The notes: generated from the sequence alone by a model not told the origin. A stretch of DNA of 64,000 nt from Curtobacterium sp. SGAir0471 (GCF_005490985.1 NZ_CP027869.1:744001-808000), one strand, 5' to 3'; numbered from the stretch's first letter, positions 7,450 through 17,115 are shown. Numbers and translations are program-made.

Positions 7450-10400
7450 TCAGTCGGACGACGCCCGGGACCGACGACGGCCCAGCAGCAGGGTCAGCCC
7501 GGGCACGAGGAGCCCGAGCGCCAGGGCCACTGCGGCGCCGACAGCCGTGCCCGTCCAGGCGAGCCGCCCGGCCGTCGGAGTGTCCGCCGCTGCGTGCGGT
7601 GCGTCCCCGCTGCCCGTCGACGTGTCGCCTCCGCTCCCGGGGGCCCCGCCGGCACCGTCCTCCGGACTGCCCGGACTGCCCGGACTGCCCGGACCGCCCG
7701 GGTCGCCCCCGGGTCCGGGACCCGTCCCACCGTCGCCTCCGTCGCCCCCGTCGTCGCCCCCGTCTCCGGCCCCTGCAGCGACCAGTCCGGCGTCGACGGT
7801 CGTGTCCCGGCGCACCCCCTCGAGCGCACCGGTCGCACTCGTGACCCGGTCGATCGCGACCGGCGCGGTCTCGCCGTCCGGACCGGCGTCGGAGTCGAGC
7901 GCCGGATCGTCACCGACGTGCTCCTCGGTGAAGTGCGTGCCGTCTGGCGCCGTGAAGTGCACGCGGTAGTCACCCGGCCGCAGGCCGTCGAACCGGTACT
8001 CGCCCTGCTCGTCGGTGGTCGTCCGGCGCTCGACCTCGTCACCGCGGTCGTCCGTCCCGGAGAGCGCGACGGGGACACCGCCGACACCGCGCTCGTCGTC
8101 GTCCTGCAGACCATCGTCGTTCCGGTCGTCCCAGACCCGGTCGCCGATCGCCCCGGCGACGACCCGGACGGTCGAGGGGTTGGACTGCACCGGCAGCGCC
8201 AGGTCGGCCGTCCTGAGCCCGAAGCGGTTCACGTAGCGGTCGCCGTCCTGCTCGCCGCTCGTCGCGAGGGTGAGCCGGTGCGTGACCATGTCACCGGCCG
8301 CGACCGGGGTGCGCCGTTCGACCCTGACCGCGGTCACGTGCGCGAGTGCGTCCGGGCAGCCGTCCGCGCCGAACTCGTCCTCGGCGCACCAGCGGGTCGC
8401 TCCGCCTGGCTGGTTGCTCGGGTCTGCACCGTCCAGGGAGACAGCGGCGGGATCGGCGTCGGTGTACCGCACGACCTCGTCCCCGGCGGGGTCGGTGGCG
8501 ACCGGCTCCGCGAGACCGACGCTGCCGTGGAAGTCCGAGCCCCGTGTGTCACCTCGGTGCGGCAGCACGTCGATGAGGTCGAGGTCGCTGATCGGGGTGT
8601 CGTCGGTGTTCGTGACGTCGAGGTCCCACTCGGGGTGGTCGCCGGTCACGACGACGGGGGCCGGTGTGCGCTTCTCGACCCCGACACCGCCGGTGGTCAC
8701 GACCTCGAGTCCGCGCTGGGCGGTGCGCCAGCGTTCGTCGGACCGGTCGGCCGGTGACGCGACGGTCACGGTGTTGGTGACGCGCCCTCCTGGAGCCGAG
8801 CGGTCGATCCGCGCCGAGTAGGTGATCGGGGCGATGCGGCTGTTGGGGTCGACGTCGTGCAGGGTCCAGGTCAGGCGCTGGTGCTGCTGGCCGTCGTCGC
8901 CCTGTACGGTGTCGACCTCCGGCGTCACGGATGCGCTGTCCTCGACGTAGGACGTGTGCGCTGGCAGGACGTCGCGGACGGTGACGGTGGTCGGGTGTCC
9001 GTCGGCGAAGCCGTTCGTCAGGGTCGGTCGCAGCGCGTAGTCGACGGTGTTCCCCGGCACGACCGCGCTCGTCAGGTCAGGGGTGTCCGCGGCATCGTGC
9101 CCGGGGTCGACGACCACCTTGCCGACGCGGACCAGGTCCTCGGTGAGCACCACGCTGTCGGCCAGCCCGCCGGCGGCGTGCTCGGGGTCCTGCTGGTCGT
9201 GCACCCACCCGGGCTGGTGGTCCCCGAAGCGGGCGTGTCCGAAGTCCCGAGCACGGGTCCCGTCGGGAGCCCACTCGGTCGTCACGGTGGAGTACAGGCC
9301 GGCGGAGGCACCGCCGGGCAGGTCACCGGTCACGCGGACCGCCCCGACCGCGGCGATCCCGCCCGGGACGTCCGCCGGGTCGTCGTACCAGGGGCCGTCG
9401 CCGTCGTCGCACGTGCGCACCTGTCCGGCGGCGGGTGACACCATGTCGTACGCGGCGTACTGCACGTGGGCGGGTGCGAAGCCGCTCGTCCAGGCGGGTG
9501 CCCGCCCGCCGACCGCCGTCAGACGCTGCGTGCGACGGTCGAACGTGTCGCACAGGGCCGCGTTGCGGAAGGGCGCGAGCCCGGGGTTCGACATGGTGAC
9601 GTCACTGCGGAGCCGCGTACCGGCTGTGGCCCACGGATCGCCGTCCTTCGCCGATCCCGCGGCGACGCTCGTGCCGTCGCTGCCGAGACGCCAGAGTCGC
9701 TTGCCCGCGGTGCCCGGTCCGAGCTCGACGAGGTTCCGCCGCGCGCTGTTGTCGGCCGTCGGTTCCGTACCGCCCGGGAAGTTCGGCGTCCCGCCGACGG
9801 ACGTCGTCTGCAGCGGCGTGAAGGTGTTGACTGACTCGACGGACGTCGGGGCGGACGGCGTGGGCATCCACAGCGCGATCCACCCGCTCACGACGTACGG
9901 CTTCGCGCCGCCGCTGATCGGGCCGCCGCCGATGTTCCGCCCGGGCATCCGCGCGGCGTCCGTCACGGCGCCGTCGATCGCCACGTCGACGTCCCCGCCC
10001 GGCTCCGCCTGCGTGCAGGTGATGGTGCCGGAGTCGGCCACGGCGCGGTCGCCCCCGCCGCGGCCACCCGGCAGACCGCTGAACCGCACACCGTCCTCGC
10101 CGTTCCGGCCGCAGGCGGGCCGACCACCGTTCCAGAGCACCGCGTGCGACGGTCGGTCACCGAGCAGGTGGGACAGGTCGTCGGTGAAGTGCATGGCGCC
10201 CGTGCTCCGCTCGAACCCGAGCAGGCCCTGCCCGGGGACGGGCGACTGCCAGTGGACGGTCATCGGGTAGATCAGCTGGACGCCGGGTGTCCCGTCCGGA
10301 CCGGGGACGTCGGTGCGCAGGGTCGAGCCGACCACGGCCTTGCTGAGGTCGTACCGCGGCGCGGCCGACACCACGGTCGTGGCCGAGGTGACCGGCGCGG

Positions 10401-10983
10401 TCGTTGCGGCGTCGTCCGCGGAGGCGGTGCCGGTCACGGCGATGCGGTCGCCGTTCCGCAGGTCGCCGGAGACGTCGAGCACTGCCGGGACGGCGACGGC
10501 GTGCCCCGAGGCGACGTCGCCGAGGTCACAGGTGAGCCGCTGGCCCTCGACGCCGGACCCGGAGCCGGTGCACGCGAGCGGGACGCCCGCCCAGCTCGTG
10601 CCCGTCGGGGCGTCGAGCACGAAGCGCTCGTGGTGCGCGGTGCCGTCGCCGGCGTTCACGGTGACGCGGTAGGTCACGGCGTCGCGGGTCCGGACCACGC
10701 CGTTCGTGGGACCCCGGTCGGAGCCGGGACCGTCCTCCGGGGTGAAGGGGCCGTGGCCGTCGGCGGCGACCTCGACGGCCAGGCCGATCACCGACTCCGG
10801 CGCGGTCACGGCAGCGGCAGCACCGGTCGGACCGAGCAGGACCGAGGGGACCGCCAGGGTGAGCGCCCCCAGGGCACCGGCCGTACGGCGGGACCGAGCG
10901 CGACGGACCGACGGCGCACGACGAGCGGACGGAGGACGCGGGGTGGGCGAGGGGTGGCGTTCGGGTGACGGGCGTCGAGACAT
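7450..10983 (-). CDS. Large SdrD/DUF11-type cell-surface protein with LAWTG anchor
   Basis: 1177 residues. An Arg-rich N-terminus and a hydrophobic segment (TAGALGALTLAVPSVLLGPTGAAAA, about residues 34-58) form a signal peptide. Several repeated beta-sandwich, DUF11-like segments follow (for example VTYRVTVNAGD, NTVDYALRPTLTNG and PEWDLDVTNTDD). Near residue 960 a B-repeat/SdrD-like domain starts with GAIGDRVWDDRNDDGLQDDDERGV, a Ca-binding Asp-rich motif, and continues with EYRFDGLRPGDYRVHF. A Gly/Pro/Ser-rich spacer then leads to LAWTGT, a transmembrane helix and RRRSR, matching a sortase sorting signal with a variant LPXTG motif. It is expected to be exported and wall-linked as a stalk or adhesin. 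No sortase is in the window. The ATG start is preceded by GAGGAG. Confidence 0.85.
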   Translation of the reverse strand: MSRRPSPERHPSPTPRPPSARRAPSVRRARSRRTAGALGALTLAVPSVLLGPTGAAAAVTAPESVIGLAVEVAADGHGPFTPEDGPGSDRGPTNGVVRTRDAVTYRVTVNAGDGTAHHERFVLDAPTGTSWAGVPLACTGSGSGVEGQRLTCDLGDVASGHAVAVPAVLDVSGDLRNGDRIAVTGTASADDAATTAPVTSATTVVSAAPRYDLSKAVVGSTLRTDVPGPDGTPGVQLIYPMTVHWQSPVPGQGLLGFERSTGAMHFTDDLSHLLGDRPSHAVLWNGGRPACGRNGEDGVRFSGLPGGRGGGDRAVADSGTITCTQAEPGGDVDVAIDGAVTDAARMPGRNIGGGPISGGAKPYVVSGWIALWMPTPSAPTSVESVNTFTPLQTTSVGGTPNFPGGTEPTADNSARRNLVELGPGTAGKRLWRLGSDGTSVAAGSAKDGDPWATAGTRLRSDVTMSNPGLAPFRNAALCDTFDRRTQRLTAVGGRAPAWTSGFAPAHVQYAAYDMVSPAAGQVRTCDDGDGPWYDDPADVPGGIAAVGAVRVTGDLPGGASAGLYSTVTTEWAPDGTRARDFGHARFGDHQPGWVHDQQDPEHAAGGLADSVVLTEDLVRVGKVVVDPGHDAADTPDLTSAVVPGNTVDYALRPTLTNGFADGHPTTVTVRDVLPAHTSYVEDSASVTPEVDTVQGDDGQQHQRLTWTLHDVDPNSRIAPITYSARIDRSAPGGRVTNTVTVASPADRSDERWRTAQRGLEVVTTGGVGVEKRTPAPVVVTGDHPEWDLDVTNTDDTPISDLDLIDVLPHRGDTRGSDFHGSVGLAEPVATDPAGDEVVRYTDADPAAVSLDGADPSNQPGGATRWCAEDEFGADGCPDALAHVTAVRVERRTPVAAGDMVTHRLTLATSGEQDGDRYVNRFGLRTADLALPVQSNPSTVRVVAGAIGDRVWDDRNDDGLQDDDERGVGGVPVALSGTDDRGDEVERRTTTDEQGEYRFDGLRPGDYRVHFTAPDGTHFTEEHVGDDPALDSDAGPDGETAPVAIDRVTSATGALEGVRRDTTVDAGLVAAGAGDGGDDGGDGGDGGTGPGPGGDPGGPGSPGSPGSPEDGAGGAPGSGGDTSTGSGDAPHAAADTPTAGRLAWTGTAVGAAVALALGLLVPGLTLLLGRRRSRASSD

Positions 10984-11086
10984 GGCGCTCCTCGATCGGG
11001 ATCAGGGTGGACGACGGACGCCCCACCTTGTGACCGTGAGGACCGCAGCGTCGAACACTCTGCATGTCACATACACGCAGTCCCGC

Positions 11087-12526
11087 TCAGAGCTTGAACG
11101 TCGCCTTCGGTATGTCCGACACGATCCGCCGTGCGGTGTGCACCGCGTCCTCCTCGCTGAGCTGGTGCGTCACCACGAGCGACGCCAGGTACGCCGCGTC
11201 CGCCCGACGGGCCATGTCGTGCCGCGCGGGGATCGAGCAGTAGGCCCGGGTGTCGTCGATGAACCCGGAGGTCTTCGTGAACCCGGCGGAGTCCGTGACC
11301 GCCGCCCGGTAGCGTCCGATCGCCGCCGGGGTGTCGATGAACCACCACGGGGCTCCCGCGTACACCGCCGGGTAGAAGCCGGCGAGCGGCCCGATCTCCC
11401 GCGAGAACACCGTCTCGTCCACCGTGAAGAGCACGAGGTGGAAGCCCGGTGCGGTCCCGAACGCCTCGAGCAGCGGGCGGAGCGGCTCGGTGAACGACCC
11501 CACGCTCGGCAGGTCGTGCCCGGTGTCCGGGCCGAAGCGCTCGAGCGTCGGCGTGTGGTGGTTCCGGAGCACACCCGGGTGCAGCTGCATGACGAGGCCG
11601 TCCTCGACGCTCATCTCGGCCCACCGGAAGAGCATGTCGTGGCGGTAGGCGACGGCCTCGGCCGCGGTGACACCCGACGGTCTCCGCATCGCCGCCGCGT
11701 GGATGCGCGCGCGCTCCGTCGCGGACAGCGGCGTCGACCCCGCGTCGAGCACCCCGGTGTCGGTCGCGGTCGCCCCGTGCTCGATGAAGTACCGACGCCG
11801 GTCCCGCAGCGCTGCCAGCAGCCCGTCGTGCGTACCCGTGTCGATGCCGGACGCCTCGCCGATCGACGCGACCACGTGCCTCCAGTCCGGACGCGACGGG
11901 TCGAACACGGCGTCGGCGCGGAACGTGGGGAGCACCCGCCCGCTGAAGGACGGGTCGGCGGCCAGCCGCGCGTGTGCGGCGAGGTCGTCGGCGGGACCGT
12001 CGGTGGTGGCGAGGACCTCGATGCCGAAGGAGTCGAACAGCGCGCGGGGGCGGAGTGCTGGCGTCGCCAGCGCCGCGGCGATGCGGTCGTACTGCTCGTC
12101 GGCGTTGGTGACCGACGGCTGCTCGGTCAGGCCGAAGACGTCGTGGAGCTCCGTCTCGAACCAGTACCGCACCGGCGTGCCGGCGAAGTCGTCCCAGTGC
12201 TCGGCGAGGCGGCGCCAGACCTCGCGGCCGTCGGGGAGCGGGTGCGCGCCCGATCGGTCGGGGCGTCCGAGGTCCTGCAGCCCGACGCCGTTCGCGTGCA
12301 ACAGACGGAGGACGTAGTGGTCGGGCGTCACCAGCAGCGCGGCGGGGTCCGGGAAGGGCTCGTCGTCCGCGATGAGCGCCGCGTCGACGTGCCCGTGCGG
12401 CGAGATGATCGGCAGGTCGCGGACCGCGTCGTACACCGTGCGCGCGACGGTGCGGGCGCCCGGGTCGGCAGGGAACAGCCGGTCGGGGTGCGGTGCGAGC
12501 GGCGTGGTGGTGCGGGTGGAGGACAT
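11087..12526 (-). CDS. uxaC: Glucuronate isomerase (uronate isomerase)
   Basis: Interconverts D-glucuronate and D-fructuronate (and galacturonate/tagaturonate), entering the hexuronate pathway. 479 residues, the usual size. The amidohydrolase-superfamily metal motif HGHVD is in ISPHGHVDAALIADDEPFPDPAALLVTPDHYVLRLLHANGV near residues 40-80. WFETELHDVFGL, the conserved VMQLHPGVLRNHH and the C-terminal GFIDDTRAYCSIPARHD segments are also typical. Two ATGs are adjacent (12529 and 12526); the second is better spaced from AAGGAG. It lies downstream of the LacI regulator on the same strand and diverges from the importer operon that carries the next two pathway enzymes. Assignment is secure. Confidence 0.95.
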   Translation of the reverse strand: MSSTRTTTPLAPHPDRLFPADPGARTVARTVYDAVRDLPIISPHGHVDAALIADDEPFPDPAALLVTPDHYVLRLLHANGVGLQDLGRPDRSGAHPLPDGREVWRRLAEHWDDFAGTPVRYWFETELHDVFGLTEQPSVTNADEQYDRIAAALATPALRPRALFDSFGIEVLATTDGPADDLAAHARLAADPSFSGRVLPTFRADAVFDPSRPDWRHVVASIGEASGIDTGTHDGLLAALRDRRRYFIEHGATATDTGVLDAGSTPLSATERARIHAAAMRRPSGVTAAEAVAYRHDMLFRWAEMSVEDGLVMQLHPGVLRNHHTPTLERFGPDTGHDLPSVGSFTEPLRPLLEAFGTAPGFHLVLFTVDETVFSREIGPLAGFYPAVYAGAPWWFIDTPAAIGRYRAAVTDSAGFTKTSGFIDDTRAYCSIPARHDMARRADAAYLASLVVTHQLSEEDAVHTARRIVSDIPKATFKL

Positions 12527-12621
12527 CATCGGCTCCTTCGGGCGTAGGCGGGACGGGCGAGGCGGGACGGGCGGTGAGCGGCGGGGCGGGACGGGCGGGG
12601 GCGGGCAGGGCCTGCTCGCGG

Positions 12622-13662
12622 TCAGCGGGGACGGACGGGCGCCGGCCCCGTGGACCCCCGGACGGTCAGGTGGGTGGGCAGCGCGACGGCGCCGGAGGCG
12701 TGCTCGCCCGGCACCTCGTCGGCGGGCAGGGCGTCCAGCCGTCCGAGCAGCATCCGGATCGCAACCCGTCCCGCACGCTCGATCGGCGAGGTCATCGTCG
12801 TCAGCGGCGGGTTGCAGAAGTCGGCACCGAAGATGTCGTCGCAGCCGACGACGCTCACGTCCTCCGGCACCCGGATGCCGCGCTCCCGGAGGCGGGTGAG
12901 CATCCCGATCGCAATGAGGTCGTTGAACGCGATGCAGGCGGTCGCACCGGCGTGCACGGCGGCATCGGCGGCTGCCGCTCCGGAGTCCACGAACGGTGCG
13001 TGCGGACCGATCCGGGCGACCCGCACACCCAGGCGCTTCGCGACGCGCACGAGCGCACGCCAGCGGCGCTCGTTCGACCACGAGCTGTCCGGGCCGGCGA
13101 CGTACAGCACGTCGCGGTGCCCGAGTGAGACGAGGTGCTGGACGGCCTGCTCGACCCCGCCGGGGGTGTCGATGAGCACCGACGGCACCCCTGCCGGGCG
13201 CCGGTTCACGACGACGAGCGGCGTGCGCTCGGCGAACCGGGCGATCTGCGCGTCCGACAGGCGGGAGGCGGTGAGCACGGCACCGTCGGCCTTGCCGGCG
13301 ACGGCGCTCAGTGCGGCGACCTCGGCCTCGGCGGACTCCTCGGTGTCGACGAGCAGCTGCGTCCACCCGGCGGCGGAGAGCTGGTGCTGCGTGCCCCGGA
13401 TGACGTCGAAGTAGAACGGGTTCGTGATGTCGGACACCAGGACGGCGACCGCCCGGGTCCGTCCGGACGTGAGCGCCCGGGCCTGCGAGTTCGGGACGTA
13501 GCCGAGCTCGCGCGCCGCCTGCTGGATCCGCTGCTGCGTCGCGTGGTTCACGCGGTCCGGCAGCGACAGCGCGCGCGACACTGTGGACGGTGCCACCCCG
13601 GTCGCGTCGGCGATGTCCCGGATGGTCACCCGCCGCGAGGTGTCCGTGTCTGCGCTGCTCAC
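12622..13662 (-). CDS. LacI-family transcriptional regulator of the hexuronate locus
   Basis: 346 residues. The N-terminal helix-turn-helix VTIRDIADATGVAPSTVSRALSLPDRVNHATQQRI (about 12-45) and hinge ARELGYVPNSQARAL are typical LacI. The periplasmic-binding-like effector domain follows, with VAVLVSDITNPFYFDVIRG, GHRDVLYVAGP, ACIAFNDLIAIGML and SVVGCDDI. The GTG start has TAGCTT six bases upstream (leaderless). The -35 regions of this gene and of the divergent importer fall within the nested palindrome at 13683-13718, so it very probably represses both itself and the operon until a uronate-derived inducer is present. It precedes uxaC on the same strand by about 95 bases containing three GGCGGGACGGGCG-like repeats. 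Confidence 0.93.
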   Translation of the reverse strand: MSSADTDTSRRVTIRDIADATGVAPSTVSRALSLPDRVNHATQQRIQQAARELGYVPNSQARALTSGRTRAVAVLVSDITNPFYFDVIRGTQHQLSAAGWTQLLVDTEESAEAEVAALSAVAGKADGAVLTASRLSDAQIARFAERTPLVVVNRRPAGVPSVLIDTPGGVEQAVQHLVSLGHRDVLYVAGPDSSWSNERRWRALVRVAKRLGVRVARIGPHAPFVDSGAAAADAAVHAGATACIAFNDLIAIGMLTRLRERGIRVPEDVSVVGCDDIFGADFCNPPLTTMTSPIERAGRVAIRMLLGRLDALPADEVPGEHASGAVALPTHLTVRGSTGPAPVRPR

Positions 13663-13682
13663 GAGGCGAAGCTAGGCCGGGT

Positions 13683-13718
13683 TGGCAACAAGTGGCAACC
13701 GGTTGCCGGTTGTTGCCA
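13683..13718. promoter_or_regulatory. Nested LacI-type operator palindrome
   Basis: A 36-base inverted repeat with only two mismatched base pairs out of 18. Its core GGCAACCGGTTGCC (13694-13707) is a perfect 14-base palindrome, and an outer arm pair TGGCAACAA / TTGTTGCCA shares the same centre. TTGCCA-18-TAGCTT reads leftward to lacI and TTGCCG-17-GACAGT reads rightward to the importer, so both candidate -35 boxes lie inside it. Palindrome with central CG fits LacI-family operators; occupancy is inferred. Confidence 0.8.
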
Positions 13719-13805
13719 CGAACGGGACAGTGGTGGCACGTCGGCAGCGCAGCCGCCGTCCCGGGCACCGTCGCCCGGGGGAGATGTCGAGGAGGACACC
13801 CCCGC

Positions 13806-15158
13806 ATGAGCACAGGAAGACGCAGGACCCGCGTCCTGGTCGGTGCCGCCGTCGTCGCCGTCGCCGCCCTCTCGCTGCAGGGCTGCGCGATCGTGGACGG
13901 CAGCGGTGACGACCCGGACACCCTCCGCGTGATGATGGGCGCGGACACGACCTACCCGAAGGAACGGGCGCAGTGGCAGCGGGAGACCGCCGCCGAGTTC
14001 GAGCGCACCACGGGCGCCGACATCCAGTGGGAGACCTACTCGACCCCGCAGGAGGAGCTCACCGCCATCCAGACCAGCGTCATCTCCGGCCAGGGTCCCG
14101 ACGTGTACGCGATCGGGACGACCTTCACCCCGACGGCCTACGCCACCGGCGCGTTCGTCGAGATGGGCGCGGAGCAGTGGGACGCGGTCGGCGGCAAGGA
14201 CCAGTTCGCACCGGCGTCGCTCGGCATCTCCGGACCGAGCACCTCGAAGCAGATCGGGATCCCCTTCGCCAGTCGGCCGTTCGTGATGGCCGTCAACACC
14301 GACCTCCTCGCACGCGCCGGGATCACCGACCTGCCGACCACCTGGGACCAGCTCACCGAGGACGCCCGGAAGACCACCGGTGACGGCACCTACGGCATGG
14401 CGATCGCCTACGCCGACGGCTTCGACCCGTGGAAGTTCGTGTGGGGCATGGCGCAGAACGCCGGCAACACGGTCGTCGACGGCGGGAAGGCCGAGATCGA
14501 TGCTCCCGCGGTCGAGCAGGCCTACCGCACCTACTTCGACTGGGTGACGAAGGACGGCGTGGTCGACCCGGCGGCGATCGGCTGGAACAACCCGCAGGCC
14601 CTCGCGCAGTTCGCCGACGGCAAGGCCGCGTTCTTCCCGATGACGACGACGACGTCGCTCAACTCGCTGAAGGGCTCCGCGGTCGACGGCAAGTACGAGT
14701 ACGCACTGCTGCCGACCGTGCCGCCGGGTGCGACCGAGCGCCCCGCCGACGGCATCGAGGCGGCGAGCATCCTGTCCGGGGACAACCTCGTCGTCGCCGA
14801 CTACGGCTCGAAGCAGGACCTGTCGTTCGCGTTCGTGAAGCAGGTGTCGTCGCCCGAGGCGCAGGAACGCTACTTCGAGCTCTTCGGGCAGCTGCCGACG
14901 AACACCGTCGCCGCCGACCGCATCGCCGAGCAGAACCCCGACCTCGCCCCGATCGTCCGCGCCGGCGAACTGTCGAAGCCCACCGCCTTCACCGGCGCAT
15001 GGTCCGACATCCAGCTCGACCTCGTCGACGTCGTCGTGCAGTCGATCCCGTCGCTGAAGAGCGGCGAGGTCAGCGACGACCAGCTCCGGAAGCGCCTCGC
15101 AGCGGCGCAGCGGGACGCCCAGGCAACGCTCGACCGCCAGAAGAACGGAGGGCTGTGA
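13806..15158 (+). CDS. ABC sugar transporter, substrate-binding lipoprotein
   Basis: 450 residues, family 1 extracellular solute-binding protein. The signal peptide ends in the lipobox LQGC with lipidated Cys27 (VGAAVVAVAALSLQGC), so it should be tethered outside the membrane. The mature part has the usual two-lobed family features (QTSVISGQGPDVYAIG, GIPFASRPFVMAVNTDLL, DLPTTWDQLTEDARK, KAAFFPMTTTTSLNSL). ATG at 13806 follows GAGGAGG. It is the first gene of a rightward operon with two permeases; the ATPase is not present and is presumably a shared MsiK-like protein. Context suggests a uronate, oligouronide or glucuronide ligand (inferred). Confidence 0.92.
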   Translation: MSTGRRRTRVLVGAAVVAVAALSLQGCAIVDGSGDDPDTLRVMMGADTTYPKERAQWQRETAAEFERTTGADIQWETYSTPQEELTAIQTSVISGQGPDVYAIGTTFTPTAYATGAFVEMGAEQWDAVGGKDQFAPASLGISGPSTSKQIGIPFASRPFVMAVNTDLLARAGITDLPTTWDQLTEDARKTTGDGTYGMAIAYADGFDPWKFVWGMAQNAGNTVVDGGKAEIDAPAVEQAYRTYFDWVTKDGVVDPAAIGWNNPQALAQFADGKAAFFPMTTTTSLNSLKGSAVDGKYEYALLPTVPPGATERPADGIEAASILSGDNLVVADYGSKQDLSFAFVKQVSSPEAQERYFELFGQLPTNTVAADRIAEQNPDLAPIVRAGELSKPTAFTGAWSDIQLDLVDVVVQSIPSLKSGEVSDDQLRKRLAAAQRDAQATLDRQKNGGL

Positions 15159-16171
15159 TGACCACCACCGAGGCCCGGCCCCGCCAGGAGACCCCGCGCG
15201 AGGTCCGCCCGCACGGGAAGACCCCGCTGTACAAGCGCGAGCGTCCGCTCTGGATGCTCCTGCCCGGCGGCGTCCTCATGCTCGCCGTCATCGTCGTCCC
15301 GCTGCTCGTCGGCGTGTACATCGCGATGCTCGACCTCGACCAGTACACCCTCCGCCAGTGGTTCAGCGCTCCCTTCGTCGGGTTCGCGAACTTCGCCGAG
15401 GCCTTCACCGACTCGCCGCTCCTGCACTCGATCTGGATCTCGGTGTCCCTGTCCGTGCTCGTCACCGCGGTCACCGTGCCGATCGGCGTCGCCGCGGCGG
15501 TCTCCACGCAGAACCGGTTCCCCGGACGCGGACTCGTCCGGTCGATCTACCTCGTGCCCTACGTGCTGCCGGCGTTCGTCGTCGGGACGTTCTTCCGCAC
15601 GATGCTCCAGCCGCAGGGCGTGGTGAACACCGTGCTCGGCACCGACGTCCTCTGGTTGAACGGCTCCGCGTCGTACTGGGCGCTCGCGGGCGTCATGGTG
15701 TGGACGAGCTGGCCGTTCGTCTACCTGCTCTCGCTCGCCGGGCTGCAGGCGGTCGACAACGAGGTGCACGAGGCGGCGGCGCTGGACGGCGTGACGTGGT
15801 GGGCGAAGCTCCGCTACATCGTGTTCCCGTACCTGCGCGGCCCGCTCAGCCTGGCGGTCATCATCTCGATCCTGCACAACATCAACAACTTCACGCTGCC
15901 GTTCGTGCTGTTCGGGAACCCCCTGCCGTCGAGCGTCGAGGTGATGCCCGTCCTGACGTACATCGCGAGCTTCCAGTCGTTCCGCTTCGGCCTGTCCGCG
16001 GCGATGGCGATCTGCTCCCTGGTGATCGTCGCGATCCCGCTCTTCGTCTACCTGCGGGCCGTCCGGCTCGACACCGGCGACGACGCGGGCCCCACCCGGA
16101 AGCAGCGCCGCGCCGACCGCGCCGTGCTCGCCGCCCCGGCCGCCGCCGACATCGAGGGAGCCCGCGCATGA
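15158..16171 (+). CDS. ABC sugar transporter permease (MalF-like)
   Basis: 337 residues with six predicted membrane helices: one near residue 30-52 (WMLLPGGVLMLAVIVVPLLVGVY), then a periplasmic loop, and helices around 85-105, 120-145, 175-200, 230-250 and 285-305. The cytoplasmic EAA loop that contacts the ATPase reads EAAALDGVTWWAKLRYIVFPYLRGPL. The ATG overlaps the binding-protein stop (TGATG) and its own stop overlaps the next ATG, so the three transporter genes are translationally coupled. A family assignment as carbohydrate permease is firm; substrate is inferred from the locus. Confidence 0.93.
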   Translation: MTTTEARPRQETPREVRPHGKTPLYKRERPLWMLLPGGVLMLAVIVVPLLVGVYIAMLDLDQYTLRQWFSAPFVGFANFAEAFTDSPLLHSIWISVSLSVLVTAVTVPIGVAAAVSTQNRFPGRGLVRSIYLVPYVLPAFVVGTFFRTMLQPQGVVNTVLGTDVLWLNGSASYWALAGVMVWTSWPFVYLLSLAGLQAVDNEVHEAAALDGVTWWAKLRYIVFPYLRGPLSLAVIISILHNINNFTLPFVLFGNPLPSSVEVMPVLTYIASFQSFRFGLSAAMAICSLVIVAIPLFVYLRAVRLDTGDDAGPTRKQRRADRAVLAAPAAADIEGARA

Positions 16172-17115
16172 GCGCCTTCAGCCAGATCCGCACCCGTCCG
16201 ACCGCGACGCTCACCGAGAGCATCACCGCCGGCGGCGCGAGGCGTCCGAAGCGTCCGTACGACACCGACGTCACCCGGCTGCTGCCCCGGTGGCTGCTGG
16301 TCACCGTGATCGTGCTCCTGGTCGCGTTCATCGCCGTCCCGGTGCTGTACATCCTGTTCGGCTCGGTGAACTCCGACGTCGCGGTCGCCCGCGGCGAGTA
16401 CTTCCCGTCCGAGTTCACGCTGTCGAACTACGCCGCGATCTGGGACACGGTGGCGCTCGGCCAGGGGCTGGTGAACTCGCTGCTCACCGCGGGTGCGGTC
16501 GCCGTCGCGAGTGCCGCGCTCGCCGTGTCCACCGCGTACGTGCTCGTCCGGTTCCGGTTCCTCGGCCGCCTGACGATCCTGCGCGGGCTCCTCGCCCTGC
16601 AGTCGATCCCCGGAACCCTGCTGCTCCTGCCCGTCTTCGTCGTGTTCGCCAACATCGCCAGCGCGACCGGCGTGCAGGTGATCGGGACCCGCTGGGGCCT
16701 CTTCGTCACCTACCTGACCTTCGCCCTGCCGTTCTCGACGTGGGTGATGGTCACGTACCTGCGCGGCCTGCCGAAGGAGCTCGAGGAGGCGGCCCGCATC
16801 GACGGCGCCTCGAGCACCCGCATCCTGCGGAGCGTCGTCCTGCCGCTCTCGTGGCCGGGCATCGTCGTCTCGGCGATCTTCGCCTTCCTGCTCGGCTGGA
16901 ACGACGTGCTCTTCAGCACGATCATGACGACCCCGAACACCCGCACGGTCGCCGTGGTGCTGCAGGTGCTCGGCACCGCCCAGGAGGGCGGCGCCGTCCC
17001 GATCTACGGCCAGATGATGGCCGCCTCGATCGTCTGTGCGGTGCCGGTCGTCGCGCTCTACCTGGTCTTCCAGCGCTACCTGGTCGGCGGGCTGACCGCC
17101 GGCTCCGTCAAGTAG
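16168..17115 (+). CDS. ABC sugar transporter permease (MalG-like)
   Basis: 315 residues. Six membrane helices follow a basic N-terminal tail of about 45 residues. The first is LLVTVIVLLVAFIAVPVLYILFG. The EAA loop reads EELEEAARIDGASSTRILRSVVLPLSWPG, the standard inner permease signature, and the C-terminal helix ends LYLVFQRYLVGGLTAGSVK, the usual end of MalG-like proteins. It overlaps the first permease by four bases. A hairpin repeat (17133-17176) follows its stop, separating the transporter genes from the enzyme genes, and may lower or set the ratio of downstream expression. Confidence 0.93.
   Translation: MSAFSQIRTRPTATLTESITAGGARRPKRPYDTDVTRLLPRWLLVTVIVLLVAFIAVPVLYILFGSVNSDVAVARGEYFPSEFTLSNYAAIWDTVALGQGLVNSLLTAGAVAVASAALAVSTAYVLVRFRFLGRLTILRGLLALQSIPGTLLLLPVFVVFANIASATGVQVIGTRWGLFVTYLTFALPFSTWVMVTYLRGLPKELEEAARIDGASSTRILRSVVLPLSWPGIVVSAIFAFLLGWNDVLFSTIMTTPNTRTVAVVLQVLGTAQEGGAVPIYGQMMAASIVCAVPVVALYLVFQRYLVGGLTAGSVK

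Noticed and set aside
12548..12600. Three GGCGGGACGGGCG-like direct repeats between lacI and uxaC
   Set aside because: Low-complexity GC repeats without palindromic character or conserved spacing; kept only as a remark.
11087..13948. A 953-residue minus-strand frame joining the LacI region and UxaC
   Set aside because: Its N-terminal half is the lacI sequence in the wrong frame; uxaC has its own AAGGAG and ATG, and lacI has its own frame.
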